Under the pieces are notes generated by a model. The model was not told where the DNA came from. It saw only the letters and a program-made list of their open reading frames with translations, and made no database searches. DNA of 64,000 nucleotides from Pseudolactococcus chungangensis CAU 28 = DSM 22330 (lineage in GTDB: Bacteria > Bacillota > Bacilli > Lactobacillales > Streptococcaceae), in NCBI RefSeq assembly GCF_002441885.1, contig NZ_JXJT01000003.1:80686-144685 (forward strand), given 5' to 3'. Position 1 is the stretch's first letter; each line of letters opens with the position of its first letter. Shown here piece by piece: positions 37,880-46,928 of the stretch. Made by a program: the position numbers and the translations under genes.

Positions 37880-38566
37880 TTAACCGTAGATTTCTTCCTC
37901 TTTTTCAATTCTTTTGACGAGATTTACTTTTTCATCTGTCAAATAATCTTTTTCTTTTTGTAAAAGTGTTTGATGCGATTCTGAGCTTGAAAAATAGAAT
38001 CTGTGCTCAAGTTCACTTTTTAAATAGTCAACTGTCTCTGAAACTGTTTTGGCTTTACCACTTGCGATATATTTTTCTAATAGGGTCAAATACTCAACTG
38101 AGAGATAGTGGTCAGGCACTCTAGGTTTTTTAAAGACCTGTTGAGAGATGATGTGATTAGCTTTTTCATCGATTTTTTCTATATCTGAAAACAACTGATG
38201 TTTGACCTTTTTTTCGAATAGGTAACTGAACGCTCGAAAAAGGGGTTGACGCCAAATCATATGGATAAAGAAGTACGGTAAGATAATGAGTGAGGCGGTC
38301 GTCACTAATAAACCAATTAATCGTATCATAAACGCACCTGGTACTTGTACATCAAATATACTAACTTCCAATGAAGTTAAGGCAGTAATCCAGAATACTG
38401 TTGGTAATATTGAGGCTAATATACCTGCTGTAATCGCCCGTATAGCGCGTGTTTTCTCGTGAAAAATTCTCAGGCGTTCATTTCTTGCATAGGCTACTTT
38501 TTCTAGCCTTCTTAACAGTATGATAGATGTATTAAAATAATCTAAATCATTCAGTTTTTCCATCAT
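37880..38566 (-). CDS. Unrecognised membrane protein with two central helices
   Basis: This 228-residue protein is of no family I recognise. A charged N-terminal part (1-40) is followed by two strong membrane segments (about 41-63 and 80-103), then a long soluble C-terminal region rich in Lys and Glu, with predicted helices ending in VNLVKRIEKEEEIYG. Both termini are probably cytoplasmic. GGAGG lies 5 nt before the ATG at 38566. The gene lies downstream of an rgg-type regulator on the same strand, separated by about 370 bp and a large hairpin. Confidence 0.6.
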   Translation of the reverse strand: MMEKLNDLDYFNTSIILLRRLEKVAYARNERLRIFHEKTRAIRAITAGILASILPTVFWITALTSLEVSIFDVQVPGAFMIRLIGLLVTTASLIILPYFFIHMIWRQPLFRAFSYLFEKKVKHQLFSDIEKIDEKANHIISQQVFKKPRVPDHYLSVEYLTLLEKYIASGKAKTVSETVDYLKSELEHRFYFSSSESHQTLLQKEKDYLTDEKVNLVKRIEKEEEIYG

Positions 38567-38873
38567 AATCTCCTCCAACGTTTTTGATGTCTTTAATCAT
38601 TGAAATGGGTAAGAACCATGCGATATCATTTATGATATTTTAACTCAATATACCCTCAATAGACATATTATAATCGTAACAAAAAAACATCTGCATTTTA
38701 AGCACTTTTGCCATATTGTCCTAATGTTATTATATAAAATGAAAATCAGGACATTTTGTCGATTTTTTATTTTATTTTTCTAAAAATAAGACAGATTGAC
38801 TAAAGTTGTTCAAAAAAGATATCGTTCCTCTTACTTTGAAAACAAATCAGATCGTATTTATTGTTGTCGCATC
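38567..38873. other. AT-rich intergenic region between rgg and the membrane-protein gene
   Basis: About 300 bp with no confident gene. It contains an inverted repeat TGTCCT...AGGACA (38718-38755) flanking A/T-rich -10-like sequence and a 19-codon hydrophobic, basic ORF (plus strand, 38724-38783) without ribosome site. A TATAAT near 38668 on the minus strand could drive the membrane protein gene. Confidence 0.35.
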
Positions 38874-38937
38874 AAAAAAACCTTGCATGAGGACTCTACC
38901 ATTGAACCAAAAAGGTTTAGTCAGGTCTTTTGCAAGG
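38874..38937 (-). terminator. Long hairpin terminator of the rgg gene
   Basis: Outer stem CCTTGCA/TGCAAGG, inner pairings GAC/GTC, ACTA/TGGT and AACC/GGTT around a TTTTT loop, then seven T on the minus strand. Confidence 0.65.
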
Positions 38938-38938
38938 A

Positions 38939-39859
38939 CTATTTTTTATTTGCTTCTATTAAATTTATTTCTAGTTGATCTAAAAAATACTCGATTCTAG
39001 GAAATGATTCGTTCGGGAATAGCATGGTGAAGGCGTATCTTAGCTGTAACAAATTTTCTTTGAATTGCTCGTCTTTAGGGTTAATCATTTGGTTTTCAAT
39101 GAGTAGCGCACATTTTTTTAAAAATAGGAAGAACCAATCTTTATTCTGGCTATATAATTTATTTATGATTTTAAGGATTTCAAATAGATTTGTGACGTTT
39201 CTTGTTTGCAAATTCGCAATTACAATGTGAATAAAGAAATCTTCAAGTAGGTTTTTTGTCCTATAATCAGCGATGACAAATTCAGTGATGACTAAAATTT
39301 CTTTAACCAGTGAAAAATCCATTTTTTGTAGCCCTAATAAATTTTGCATAGCTAAAAACTCTAAGTCAAATAATGTATAAAGTTCACTTTTATTGAGTTG
39401 CTTGATGATTTTATTTTCGTTGTCTAATGCTTCTGCTTTGGTGATGTTTGTTTTCGGATTATGTAAAAGGCTCATACCTTGCATCATATATAAAACATAT
39501 AATTTTCCTAGACTTACTGAAGTTGTTATCGTATATTCTTTGAATAAGCCATAAATACGCTCTGCTTCTTCAAACTTTTGTGTTTGAATTGCTGAAACAA
39601 ACTTATTGCGATACTGCACGGTCATGGACTGATTTTCAACTTCCAAATTGACTTCTAAGGGAGATAGACAGAGAATTTCAACAATAATCGCTAGGTCTGA
39701 TACTGCCATGTCTGACTCGCCTGCTACGACTCTTTGGAAAGTTCTAGACGAGACGCCATTCGCTTCAAAAACGCGATAAGGTACTTTTTTAGCACGTCTG
39801 ACATCGTCAATATACTTACCTAAATTTTGATATTCATTAAAACTACTTTGCTTAATCAT
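38939..39859 (-). CDS. Rgg/GadR/MutR-family transcriptional regulator
   Basis: This 306-residue regulator has an N-terminal XRE-type helix-turn-helix (about 10-65, LGKYIDDVRRAKKVPY, then SRTFQRVVAGESD) and an all-helical TPR-like C-terminal domain (about 75-300), the Rgg architecture. Such regulators often respond to short hydrophobic peptides. AGGAG precedes the ATG by 12 nt. The dyad CTTCTAAACTTTTAGAAG at 39973-39990 upstream may be an operator. The target is unknown; the nearest same-strand gene downstream is the membrane protein at 37880. Confidence 0.82.
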   Translation of the reverse strand: MIKQSSFNEYQNLGKYIDDVRRAKKVPYRVFEANGVSSRTFQRVVAGESDMAVSDLAIIVEILCLSPLEVNLEVENQSMTVQYRNKFVSAIQTQKFEEAERIYGLFKEYTITTSVSLGKLYVLYMMQGMSLLHNPKTNITKAEALDNENKIIKQLNKSELYTLFDLEFLAMQNLLGLQKMDFSLVKEILVITEFVIADYRTKNLLEDFFIHIVIANLQTRNVTNLFEILKIINKLYSQNKDWFFLFLKKCALLIENQMINPKDEQFKENLLQLRYAFTMLFPNESFPRIEYFLDQLEINLIEANKK

Positions 39860-40093
39860 ACTATTTGGAAACTCCTAGTTTTTATTTCATCAATAACTTG
39901 TCTATACAACATTTCAATAATATCACATCTTTAACACATTTCATTGAAATTTGTTTAAAATCTAAAAGCAATCTTCTAAACTTTTAGAAGTGTATCAAAA
40001 AAATAAAATGTCAGCGTATTCATCCTTTTTAGATGCTAAATTTCAACAGTAATTCTTTCTGTCAGATGCCATGTTCAATCTGCATTTAGGGCC

Positions 40094-40119
40094 AAAAAAA
40101 TAAGACTTGCGTCTTACTT
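40094..40119 (-). terminator. Terminator of the ABC-F gene
   Basis: GTAAGAC-GCAA-GTCTTAT stem followed by T-run on the minus strand; close in sequence to the terminator at 37823. Confidence 0.8.
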
Positions 40120-40124
40120 CTTGT

Positions 40125-41684
40125 TTAGACAACTTTTGTCGTCCAGTCTTCACAATTAATGATGTCAGTTGCAATATCTTGGTAAAATTCTGGTTCGTGA
40201 CTGACCATGAGAATAGTACCTTTATAAGCTTGAAGGGCGCGTTTGAGCTCGTCTTTGGCGTCCGCATCCAGGTGATTGGTTGGCTCATCCATGACCAGGA
40301 TATTAGACTCATGGTTCATGATTTTACCTAGACGCAGTTTCGACTGCTCACCACCAGATAAGACGTAGACGCGACTCTCGATTTGCTTAGTGCCAAGACC
40401 ACATCTGGCTAGGGCTGCACGGACTTCAGCTTGATTGAGCGTTGAAAACTCGTCCCAGTAGTCATCCAAGACTGATTTTTGGCTCGGCGTTTTATCTTCC
40501 TGAGCGAAATAGCCGATAATTTGAAACTCACCCTGTATGACTTCTCCTGATAGGGGTTGAATTTCACCTAATAAAGATTTGAGTAAGGTTGATTTTCCGA
40601 TACCGTTCGAGCCTGTAAAGGCGACTTTCTGACCACGTTCCACTAGCATGTTAATCGGACTTGAAAGGGGTTCTGACGCATCATATCCCAAAACTAAATC
40701 CTTTGCCTCAAAAATAAGTTTGCCTGATGTGCGACCCAATTTGAAGTCAAAACTTGGTTTGGCCTTTTCCTGGATGGTCTCGACAAAAGTCATCTTGTCC
40801 AACTTCTTCTGGCGGGCTTTTGCTTGACCAGATGTTGCAACATTGGCTTTTTTCTTAGCGATGAAGTCTTTGAGTTTAGCCGCCTCAGCCTGTTGGGCAT
40901 CTGCGAGTGATGCCAGCTGTTTTTTCTTCTCTTCGAAGAGGCGCTCAAAATTATGGTAATCGCCCACATAACGATCAATTTTCTGCTGGTTGACATGGTA
41001 GACGATATTGATAACATCGTTCATGAAGTCAACATCGTGAGAAATCAAGACAAAGGCATTTTCATAGTTTTGCAAATAATTTTTCAGCCAGGTGATGTGT
41101 TCTTCGTCGAGATAGTTGGTTGGCTCATCTAGCAGTAGGATATCTGGTTTTTCAAGCAAGAGTTTGCCGAGTAGGATTTTTGTGCGTTGACCACCTGAAA
41201 GATCCGCTACATCTTTATCAAGTAAGTCACCAAGTCCCAAGCCACGTGCGATTTCATCAACCTTGGCATCAATCAGATAAAAATCTGAATTATCTAAGGT
41301 ATCTTGTAAGTCAGCAGCTTTTTCAAGGGCTGTTGTCATCTCATCATCAGACATGTCACCCATGCGTGCGTAGATATCGTTCATCTCACTTTCAGCGTCC
41401 AATAGATACTGGAAAGCTTCCGATAAAGCTTGACGTGTCGTTTTTCCTTTACCAAGCGCTGCGTGCTGATCCATGTAGCCAACACGGTGTTTGGTTGACC
41501 AAGTGATTTTTCCTTCGTCTGGTTGCAGATTGCCGGTAATGATGTTCATGAAGGTTGATTTCCCCTCACCATTTGCCCCGACAAATCCAATGTGCTCACC
41601 TTTTAATAGCCGAAAATTGACATCATCAAAAATCGCACGATCACCAAAACCATGGCTTAGTTTTTGAACGGTTAATATACTCAT
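40125..41684 (-). CDS. ABC-F family ATPase (YbiT/YkpA type)
   Basis: This soluble protein of about 519 residues has two ABC domains and no membrane part. Domain 1 has Walker A GANGEGKS near 36, signature LSGGQRTKILL and LLLDEPTNYLD. Domain 2 has GSNGIGKS, LSGGEQSKLRLG and LVMDEPTNHLD. A charged linker (QAEAAKLKDFIAKKKANVATSGQAK) joins them. ABC-F proteins act on the ribosome. It resembles translational housekeeping members rather than known resistance determinants. The start MSILTVQKL at 41684 fits the family; the frame is open 38 codons upstream. Confidence 0.9.
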   Translation of the reverse strand: MSILTVQKLSHGFGDRAIFDDVNFRLLKGEHIGFVGANGEGKSTFMNIITGNLQPDEGKITWSTKHRVGYMDQHAALGKGKTTRQALSEAFQYLLDAESEMNDIYARMGDMSDDEMTTALEKAADLQDTLDNSDFYLIDAKVDEIARGLGLGDLLDKDVADLSGGQRTKILLGKLLLEKPDILLLDEPTNYLDEEHITWLKNYLQNYENAFVLISHDVDFMNDVINIVYHVNQQKIDRYVGDYHNFERLFEEKKKQLASLADAQQAEAAKLKDFIAKKKANVATSGQAKARQKKLDKMTFVETIQEKAKPSFDFKLGRTSGKLIFEAKDLVLGYDASEPLSSPINMLVERGQKVAFTGSNGIGKSTLLKSLLGEIQPLSGEVIQGEFQIIGYFAQEDKTPSQKSVLDDYWDEFSTLNQAEVRAALARCGLGTKQIESRVYVLSGGEQSKLRLGKIMNHESNILVMDEPTNHLDADAKDELKRALQAYKGTILMVSHEPEFYQDIATDIINCEDWTTKVV

Positions 41685-41901
41685 CTTTACTTCTATTTCT
41701 CCATCTGTTTCCAAGTTTGCTTTCTCTATTTTAACAGAATTTTTGGGAATGGGGAAGGGTGGGAAACGGCAATTAGAGTTTTTGGTACAGGCATTCAATT
41801 CAACATAGCTCTAAAACCATAATTATAACATTTAAGATTTAATAAGTGTCATTTGAATACAATTTTTCAAAAAAATCAGACAGTTATTATCTGAGCAAAA
41901 C

Positions 41902-41928
41902 AAAAAAACACTGATGCCTCAGTATTTT
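41902..41928 (-). terminator. mutS2 terminator
   Basis: ACTGA-GGCA-TCAGT followed by seven T on the minus strand, just after the mutS2 stop. Confidence 0.7.
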
Positions 41929-41937
41929 CACTAATCT

Positions 41938-44280
41938 CTATTTCAATGTCACAATACTAGCCCCACTACCTCCAGCATTCTGCGGGGCATAGGTATAGGA
42001 TTTAACATGGCGCGAGCGTTGCAGATACTCTCTTACCATGTCACGGATGACACCTGTCCCGATACCGTGGACAATAGTAATCTGATGGAGATTGGCAAGC
42101 AGGGCCTGGTCCATATAATCATCCAACATTTTCCGCGCCTCCTCGTAGCGGACACCCCGTAAATCAAGTTGGGCTTTGATGTTAGAGGTAACTGTCTTTT
42201 TAACAGCCTTGGTCTTCGTTTTCTTAACCTTTTCTTCTGGCTCAATCGGTTCGAACTCGTCTTCTGAGAGCTTAGTTGTGATCAAGCCCATCTGGACCTC
42301 CCAGCGACCATCTTTTACCAGTCTAACCAAATTCCCACGTTGATTATAGGATAAAACTAGAACTTCAACACCTGGCTTCAGACCGCGTTTGGCCTTGGCT
42401 TTTTTGAGGATTTTATTTTTCGATAAGTCAACAATCTCAGGTGCTAACTCACCTAATTGGTGCTTGGCATCAATGATTTCATGCGGTTTTAAAAGTGATT
42501 TCTCCTGTAAATTTTTCAAAATATTATCAGCTTCTTCAACAGCAACTTTAACGATGTCTTGCGCTTCTTCTCGCGCTTTATTCAACTCTTTTTCGCGATC
42601 TCGGTTAAAGGTTTCAAGCGCACGTGACAAGTCGTGATGTAAAAGCTCGTTATCCTTTTCTAACACCTTAATCTGTTTAGCGGATTCAAGCATCTCTTGA
42701 TTTTTTTGCTCAAGCGAGGCAATCATGACGTTGACATCATGTTCATCCTCGGTCAAAAAGCCAGCTGCTTCCGCCAAAATCTGAGTTGGCAAGCCTAACC
42801 GTCTCGAAATTTCCAACGCGTTCGAGCGACCTGGTACGCCTTGAACCAAACGATAGGTAGGGCGGAAGTTATCCAAATCAAACGCCATTGAGGCATTCTC
42901 CACACCGTCTGATTCGACGCCATAGGCTTTTAATTCGGGATAATGCGTGGTGGCTAGCGTTTTCACATGCTTGCTTTTAAGAAAGTCTAGGATTGAAATC
43001 GCTAGGGCTGCGCCCTCTTTAGGGTCAGTCCCTGCACCGAGTTCGTCGAAGAGGACAAGGCTCTTGGCATCCACCTGACCCAAGATGCTGACGATGTTAG
43101 TCATATGACTTGAGAAAGTTGACAGGCTTTGGGCAATCGACTGCTCGTCGCCAATATCAGCAAAAATCTCAGTGAAGATGCCAACTTGACTGCCCAAATC
43201 AGCCAAAATCGGCAGACCTGACTGTGCCATCAGCTGGACGACACCAAGTGTTTTCAGGGTAATCGTTTTACCACCAGTATTAGGACCAGTAATGACAATC
43301 GTTTCAAGTGTCTGGTCGAAAAAGAGGTCATTTGCCACAACGACTTTGGGATCAATTAAAGGATGTCTTGCGGCATAAAGCTTAACGGCTTTATGGTCAG
43401 AAATAAGTGGCACTGTCGCTTTTTGGGCAACCTGATAACGATACTTGGCATTGATAAGGTCAATTTGCCCGATTAACCAAGTATTTTGACGAATATCGTC
43501 AATGTGTGGCTTAATCGCTTCTGCCAGTTCACGTAAAATACGTGCGACTTCGTTTTTTTCTTCAATTTTCTTTTGCGCAATATCATTATTAAGCTGCACA
43601 ACACGATTAGGCTCAATATAAAAAGTCTGACCTGAGGCACTCATATCATGCACAATCCCAGGAACTTTATTTTTACTGTCACTTCTGACAGCAAGAACCG
43701 GTCTGCCTTGGCGAATGGTGATAATACTCTCGGTCAAACTAGATTGAGATTTCGAGAGAATTTCAGCCAAAATTTTCTTGACTTCAGCATCACCTTTTTT
43801 GATATTTTGGCGTAAAGTGTACAATTTATCTGACGCTGTATCAGAAAGCGCACCTGCTGAATCAATGACTTGTAAAAGGCCCAAAAGATAGGCAACATCT
43901 ACAAATTTATCAATGGTCTGACCTAAAACAGGAAAGCTGACATTAACCGCTTGTTCAAAAAAATGCCGCGTTTCATTGGCCAAACGCAGAACTTTTTTGA
44001 TTTTCGCAAATTCTTGACTAGCCAGACTCGCATCCAATTCAATTCGACGGAGGATCTCCGTCAAATCAGCAGTGTTGGATAATGGTACTGGGCCATTTTC
44101 TTGAACAATCGTACCAAATTCAGATAACTCATCAAACCATTTCTGGATACGTGCTTTATCTGAAATTGGGGATAGATGTGCCATTTCGTTCTGACCTTGT
44201 GAAGTCGATAGCGACCGCGCAATCTGTGCTTTAATCTGATCAAACTCTAAAATGTCTAATATTTTTTTATTCATTGTCAT
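41938..44280 (-). CDS. mutS2: MutS2 (RqcU) ATPase with Smr domain
   Basis: This 780-residue protein has the MutS-type lever/clamp region (1-300), ATPase core with Walker A GPNTGGKT near 333, DELGAGTDPKEGAA near 408, a long coiled coil (about 520-620) and a C-terminal Smr domain (LDLRGVRYEEA near 705, HGIGTGVIRD). MutS2 suppresses homologous recombination and acts on collided ribosomes in Firmicutes. It starts 2 nt after cvpA with a weak ribosome site, so translation is probably coupled. Alternative start two codons later. Confidence 0.95.
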   Translation of the reverse strand: MTMNKKILDILEFDQIKAQIARSLSTSQGQNEMAHLSPISDKARIQKWFDELSEFGTIVQENGPVPLSNTADLTEILRRIELDASLASQEFAKIKKVLRLANETRHFFEQAVNVSFPVLGQTIDKFVDVAYLLGLLQVIDSAGALSDTASDKLYTLRQNIKKGDAEVKKILAEILSKSQSSLTESIITIRQGRPVLAVRSDSKNKVPGIVHDMSASGQTFYIEPNRVVQLNNDIAQKKIEEKNEVARILRELAEAIKPHIDDIRQNTWLIGQIDLINAKYRYQVAQKATVPLISDHKAVKLYAARHPLIDPKVVVANDLFFDQTLETIVITGPNTGGKTITLKTLGVVQLMAQSGLPILADLGSQVGIFTEIFADIGDEQSIAQSLSTFSSHMTNIVSILGQVDAKSLVLFDELGAGTDPKEGAALAISILDFLKSKHVKTLATTHYPELKAYGVESDGVENASMAFDLDNFRPTYRLVQGVPGRSNALEISRRLGLPTQILAEAAGFLTEDEHDVNVMIASLEQKNQEMLESAKQIKVLEKDNELLHHDLSRALETFNRDREKELNKAREEAQDIVKVAVEEADNILKNLQEKSLLKPHEIIDAKHQLGELAPEIVDLSKNKILKKAKAKRGLKPGVEVLVLSYNQRGNLVRLVKDGRWEVQMGLITTKLSEDEFEPIEPEEKVKKTKTKAVKKTVTSNIKAQLDLRGVRYEEARKMLDDYMDQALLANLHQITIVHGIGTGVIRDMVREYLQRSRHVKSYTYAPQNAGGSGASIVTLK

Positions 44281-44282
44281 TT

Positions 44283-44843
44283 CTATATTTTAATATGTGT
44301 GATCTGTGTGATAAAGGTTTCTTGTAGCCAACCAGAGAAAAGCGGCGTGTTGACTAGCATAAAGCGGGCTAGACCGCTGCTCATCAATTGATTTTGAACA
44401 AGAGGAATTGGCATTGTCGACAAGGCCATCAAGCCAAGTGACAAAACAAAATAGGTGCAACAAACAGACAAAGCACCCGCAATGATGTTACCAGTCTTAC
44501 CAAGGATAATTTTATTTTCAAGGGCACCCAGAAAAATACCAACCAAACGCACAATGCCGTAGACAATAAGAAAGATAACCATGAAAGCTAAAACAGCATA
44601 AAAAACATGGTCAATTTCAAAAATTAGCTTTGAAGAATAAAAAGCTAATTTACTGTTAGAAGTGGCTGAGGCAAACGGAACCCACAATGTTATTTTTTCG
44701 CCTAAAGCTTGATAATTTTTGAGCGCAATAAAAATCGCTACCCATGAGCCAAGTGTGTAATAGCCTTGGAGCGCAAGACCGCGCGACTGACCAACTAGGT
44801 AAGCCCAAATTAAAATTGCTAAAATTAAAATCGTGATAATCAT
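44283..44843 (-). CDS. cvpA: CvpA family membrane protein
   Basis: This 186-residue protein has four membrane helices (about 2-20, 30-47, 75-100, 125-150) of the colicin V production protein family. It is commonly found upstream of mutS2 in Firmicutes; its role is unclear. The start MIITILILAIL matches the family N-terminus. An extended -10 (TGATATAAT, 44850-44855) ends 6 nt before the ATG and there is no Shine-Dalgarno, so the cvpA-mutS2 mRNA is probably leaderless. Confidence 0.88.
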   Translation of the reverse strand: MIITILILAILIWAYLVGQSRGLALQGYYTLGSWVAIFIALKNYQALGEKITLWVPFASATSNSKLAFYSSKLIFEIDHVFYAVLAFMVIFLIVYGIVRLVGIFLGALENKIILGKTGNIIAGALSVCCTYFVLSLGLMALSTMPIPLVQNQLMSSGLARFMLVNTPLFSGWLQETFITQITHIKI

Positions 44844-44849
44844 AGCATT

Positions 44850-44858
44850 ATTATATCA
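44850..44858 (-). promoter_or_regulatory. cvpA-mutS2 extended -10 promoter, leaderless
   Basis: TGATATAAT on the minus strand with TATAAT at 44850-44855; ATG follows after 6 nt; the -35 is weak. Confidence 0.65.
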
Positions 44859-44911
44859 TAAAAGGCGAGGATATGCGATTTCCGAAACAATTAAAGGTCT
44901 TGGTAAACAAA

Positions 44912-45348
44912 TTAAAGAAGTCGCTCATCTCGACTTCTCATTTTCCTATGATTTTCAATTTTATTTTGCCATATCTCTTTTGTATAGAAGTACTCGAAAG
45001 TATAAAATTCTTTCCCCAATGTCTTGACATCATATGCACTCTCTTGCTCAAATCTAAAATCAGATTTTCCAATCGAAGCCTTTGACCCTTGTTTCCTCGA
45101 AAACAACCAGCATACACTTTCCAGATACTATTAGAAAACAGATAATTCAAAATCAAGGGGATCGTTTCACTCCTAATCCCTTTTACTTGATAATCAGCAT
45201 TAACCAGAAACAGAAACCCTAATTCTTTCGTGTCAACTCTATTATCAACAGAGTCAGCCTTGATAATGATGTAGCTGATAACTCTCTTTTCTGCCTTGTA
45301 TACAATAGTGAAAATATTTTCATCGTCTAAATAGTTATTAAGTGACAC
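44912..45348 (-). pseudogene. GNAT N-acetyltransferase, frameshifted and N-terminally truncated
   Basis: The first frame, from a GTG at 45348, encodes the GNAT core (KELGFLFLVNADYQVKGIRSE, then IWKVYAGCFRGNK). The family continuation is in the -1 frame (GSKASIGKSDFRFEQESAYD, ending near 44912), while the original frame runs on as unrelated sequence. The switch lies at AACAAGGGTCAAAG near 45090. About 50 N-terminal residues usual for such enzymes are missing and a stop lies just upstream. I infer a decayed acetyltransferase gene; no slippery heptamer supports programmed frameshifting. Confidence 0.65.
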
Positions 45349-45379
45349 TGTAGCTATCCTATCTCATCTCTTTTTTAAC

Positions 45380-45412
45380 AAAAAAATACTAAGCTCACAC
45401 TTAATATTTTTA
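45380..45412 (-). terminator. Terminator of the sus operon
   Basis: AATATTAAG/CTTAGTATT stem with a 6-nt loop, then seven T on the minus strand. Confidence 0.75.
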
Positions 45413-45418
45413 TCCTTA

Positions 45419-46882
45419 TCATTTAATATCAGAATAGGTCAACGTACCATTTAACTCACCATCAGTACAAATACTGATAGCCTGACTTTTTTCAAGTTCA
45501 TAAAAAGTTGCTGTTAGCGCCACACCACCATTTAAGAAGATTTCGATTGATGAGGTATCTTTATAAATCTCAATGATTAACCACTCAGAATCAGCAAGAG
45601 ATAACTTAATGTGACGTCTATTTAAGGGGGATTGCTCCTGCCCAACCAAGGGCAAGCCAAAATCAGTTCTATCAAAAGTCAAGATCTGTGTGTCAACATC
45701 AAAAGACAACTTTAAGGCTGATTTTTCTGATTTCAAAAGTGCTATCAAAACTTGTGACGTTTTAGAGATATCAAGTTCAAATTTAAGATAGCAGCTGTCT
45801 GTCATGAGATCTTTAAATAGCACGGTCTTATCACCTGAAACAGTAATCCTTTGTGTCTTGGGCTGCAATTTTACAGGTACAGGTTTTTGTACTAGCCTCA
45901 GCTTGTCTACTGATAATTCTCGTGGTAAAGTCATGGCACCAGCCCAGAGATGACCTTTGTCATCCGTTGGCAAAGTCCGTTGCCACATCTGCATCCATGC
46001 GACCATGATTCGCTTACCGTTAGGACCTTGACAAGTTTGCGGGGCATAAAAATCTAAACCACCATCAATTTCATGCTCATTTTCTACCTTGAAATGCCCT
46101 TTAGTCCAATCAACTTCACCTATAAAAGCGAGCGTTGAATTGAGGTTTTCATAGGCAAAACCATCGATTGGCATGGCAATGGGTGAAAGGATGAGGACAT
46201 CCTTGCCGTCTAAACGGAACAGATCAGGACATTCCCACATAGTGCCATGTTTGGCTTCTCCTGTGAGTAAAGTAGAGAAAAATGTCCAGTTTTTCAAATC
46301 ATTTGATTTGAAAAGCAAAATCTGTCCTAAATCTTCAGATGTTTTAGAGGCAACGATACAGTAAAATTGACCTTCACGTTCGAAAATTTTCGGATCCCGG
46401 AAATCAGCAATATCTGCATCTAACCCTTCAAGTTGTACTTCCGATATAATCGGATTATGGCGATATTTTTCGAAATGGTTACCATCCTCTGACATCGCTA
46501 AACATTGGACTTCCCGTCGCACGCCGTCCTGTTCAACATGTCCCGTATAAATCAAATAAAGTTTGTCCTCATGTGCAATTGCACTGCCAGAATAACAACC
46601 ATTGGCATCATAAGCTTCATCTGGTGCAAGCGCCACAGGCAGATGCTCCCAGTGTATTAAATCCTCAGACTTAGCATGTCCCCAATGCATCGGGCCCCAC
46701 TTACTCTCATAGGGATAGTATTGATAAAATAAATGATAGGCACCCTGATAATAGATAAAACCATTGGGATCATTAATCCAACCTATTGGCGCCATCAAAT
46801 GATAATGATGTCGGTAAATTGGGTTCACTTTCTTAACGTTCTCAGCAATAAACTGATTGGCTAAATCAACTTTTTGTGTCAT
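45419..46882 (-). CDS. susH: GH32 sucrose-6-phosphate hydrolase / beta-fructofuranosidase
   Basis: This 487-residue GH32 enzyme carries WINDPNGFIYY near 35 (nucleophile Asp), DFRDPKIF near 160 and WECPDLF near 216 (acid/base), and ends with a beta-sandwich (SSIEIFLNGG). No signal peptide is present, so it acts on imported sugar. Placed behind an ABC sugar importer, it most likely hydrolyses unphosphorylated sucrose or short fructo-oligosaccharides, as in the pneumococcal sus locus, in contrast to ScrB. AGGGG lies 7 nt before the ATG. Confidence 0.9.
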   Translation of the reverse strand: MTQKVDLANQFIAENVKKVNPIYRHHYHLMAPIGWINDPNGFIYYQGAYHLFYQYYPYESKWGPMHWGHAKSEDLIHWEHLPVALAPDEAYDANGCYSGSAIAHEDKLYLIYTGHVEQDGVRREVQCLAMSEDGNHFEKYRHNPIISEVQLEGLDADIADFRDPKIFEREGQFYCIVASKTSEDLGQILLFKSNDLKNWTFFSTLLTGEAKHGTMWECPDLFRLDGKDVLILSPIAMPIDGFAYENLNSTLAFIGEVDWTKGHFKVENEHEIDGGLDFYAPQTCQGPNGKRIMVAWMQMWQRTLPTDDKGHLWAGAMTLPRELSVDKLRLVQKPVPVKLQPKTQRITVSGDKTVLFKDLMTDSCYLKFELDISKTSQVLIALLKSEKSALKLSFDVDTQILTFDRTDFGLPLVGQEQSPLNRRHIKLSLADSEWLIIEIYKDTSSIEIFLNGGVALTATFYELEKSQAISICTDGELNGTLTYSDIK

Positions 46883-46928
46883 TTTTTCCCCTCATATTTG
46901 TACTTTCAGCTAGCTTAATTGACTTATT

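Noticed and set aside
39976..40023. 15-codon hydrophobic peptide ORF (minus strand) upstream of rgg, considered as an SHP pheromone
   Set aside because: AAAGG abuts the ATG with no spacing, the peptide lacks the usual basic N-terminus, and no promoter fits.
44912..45348. Programmed -1 frameshifting in the acetyltransferase gene
   Set aside because: No X XXY YYZ heptamer or downstream pseudoknot, and the N-terminus is also truncated; decay is simpler.
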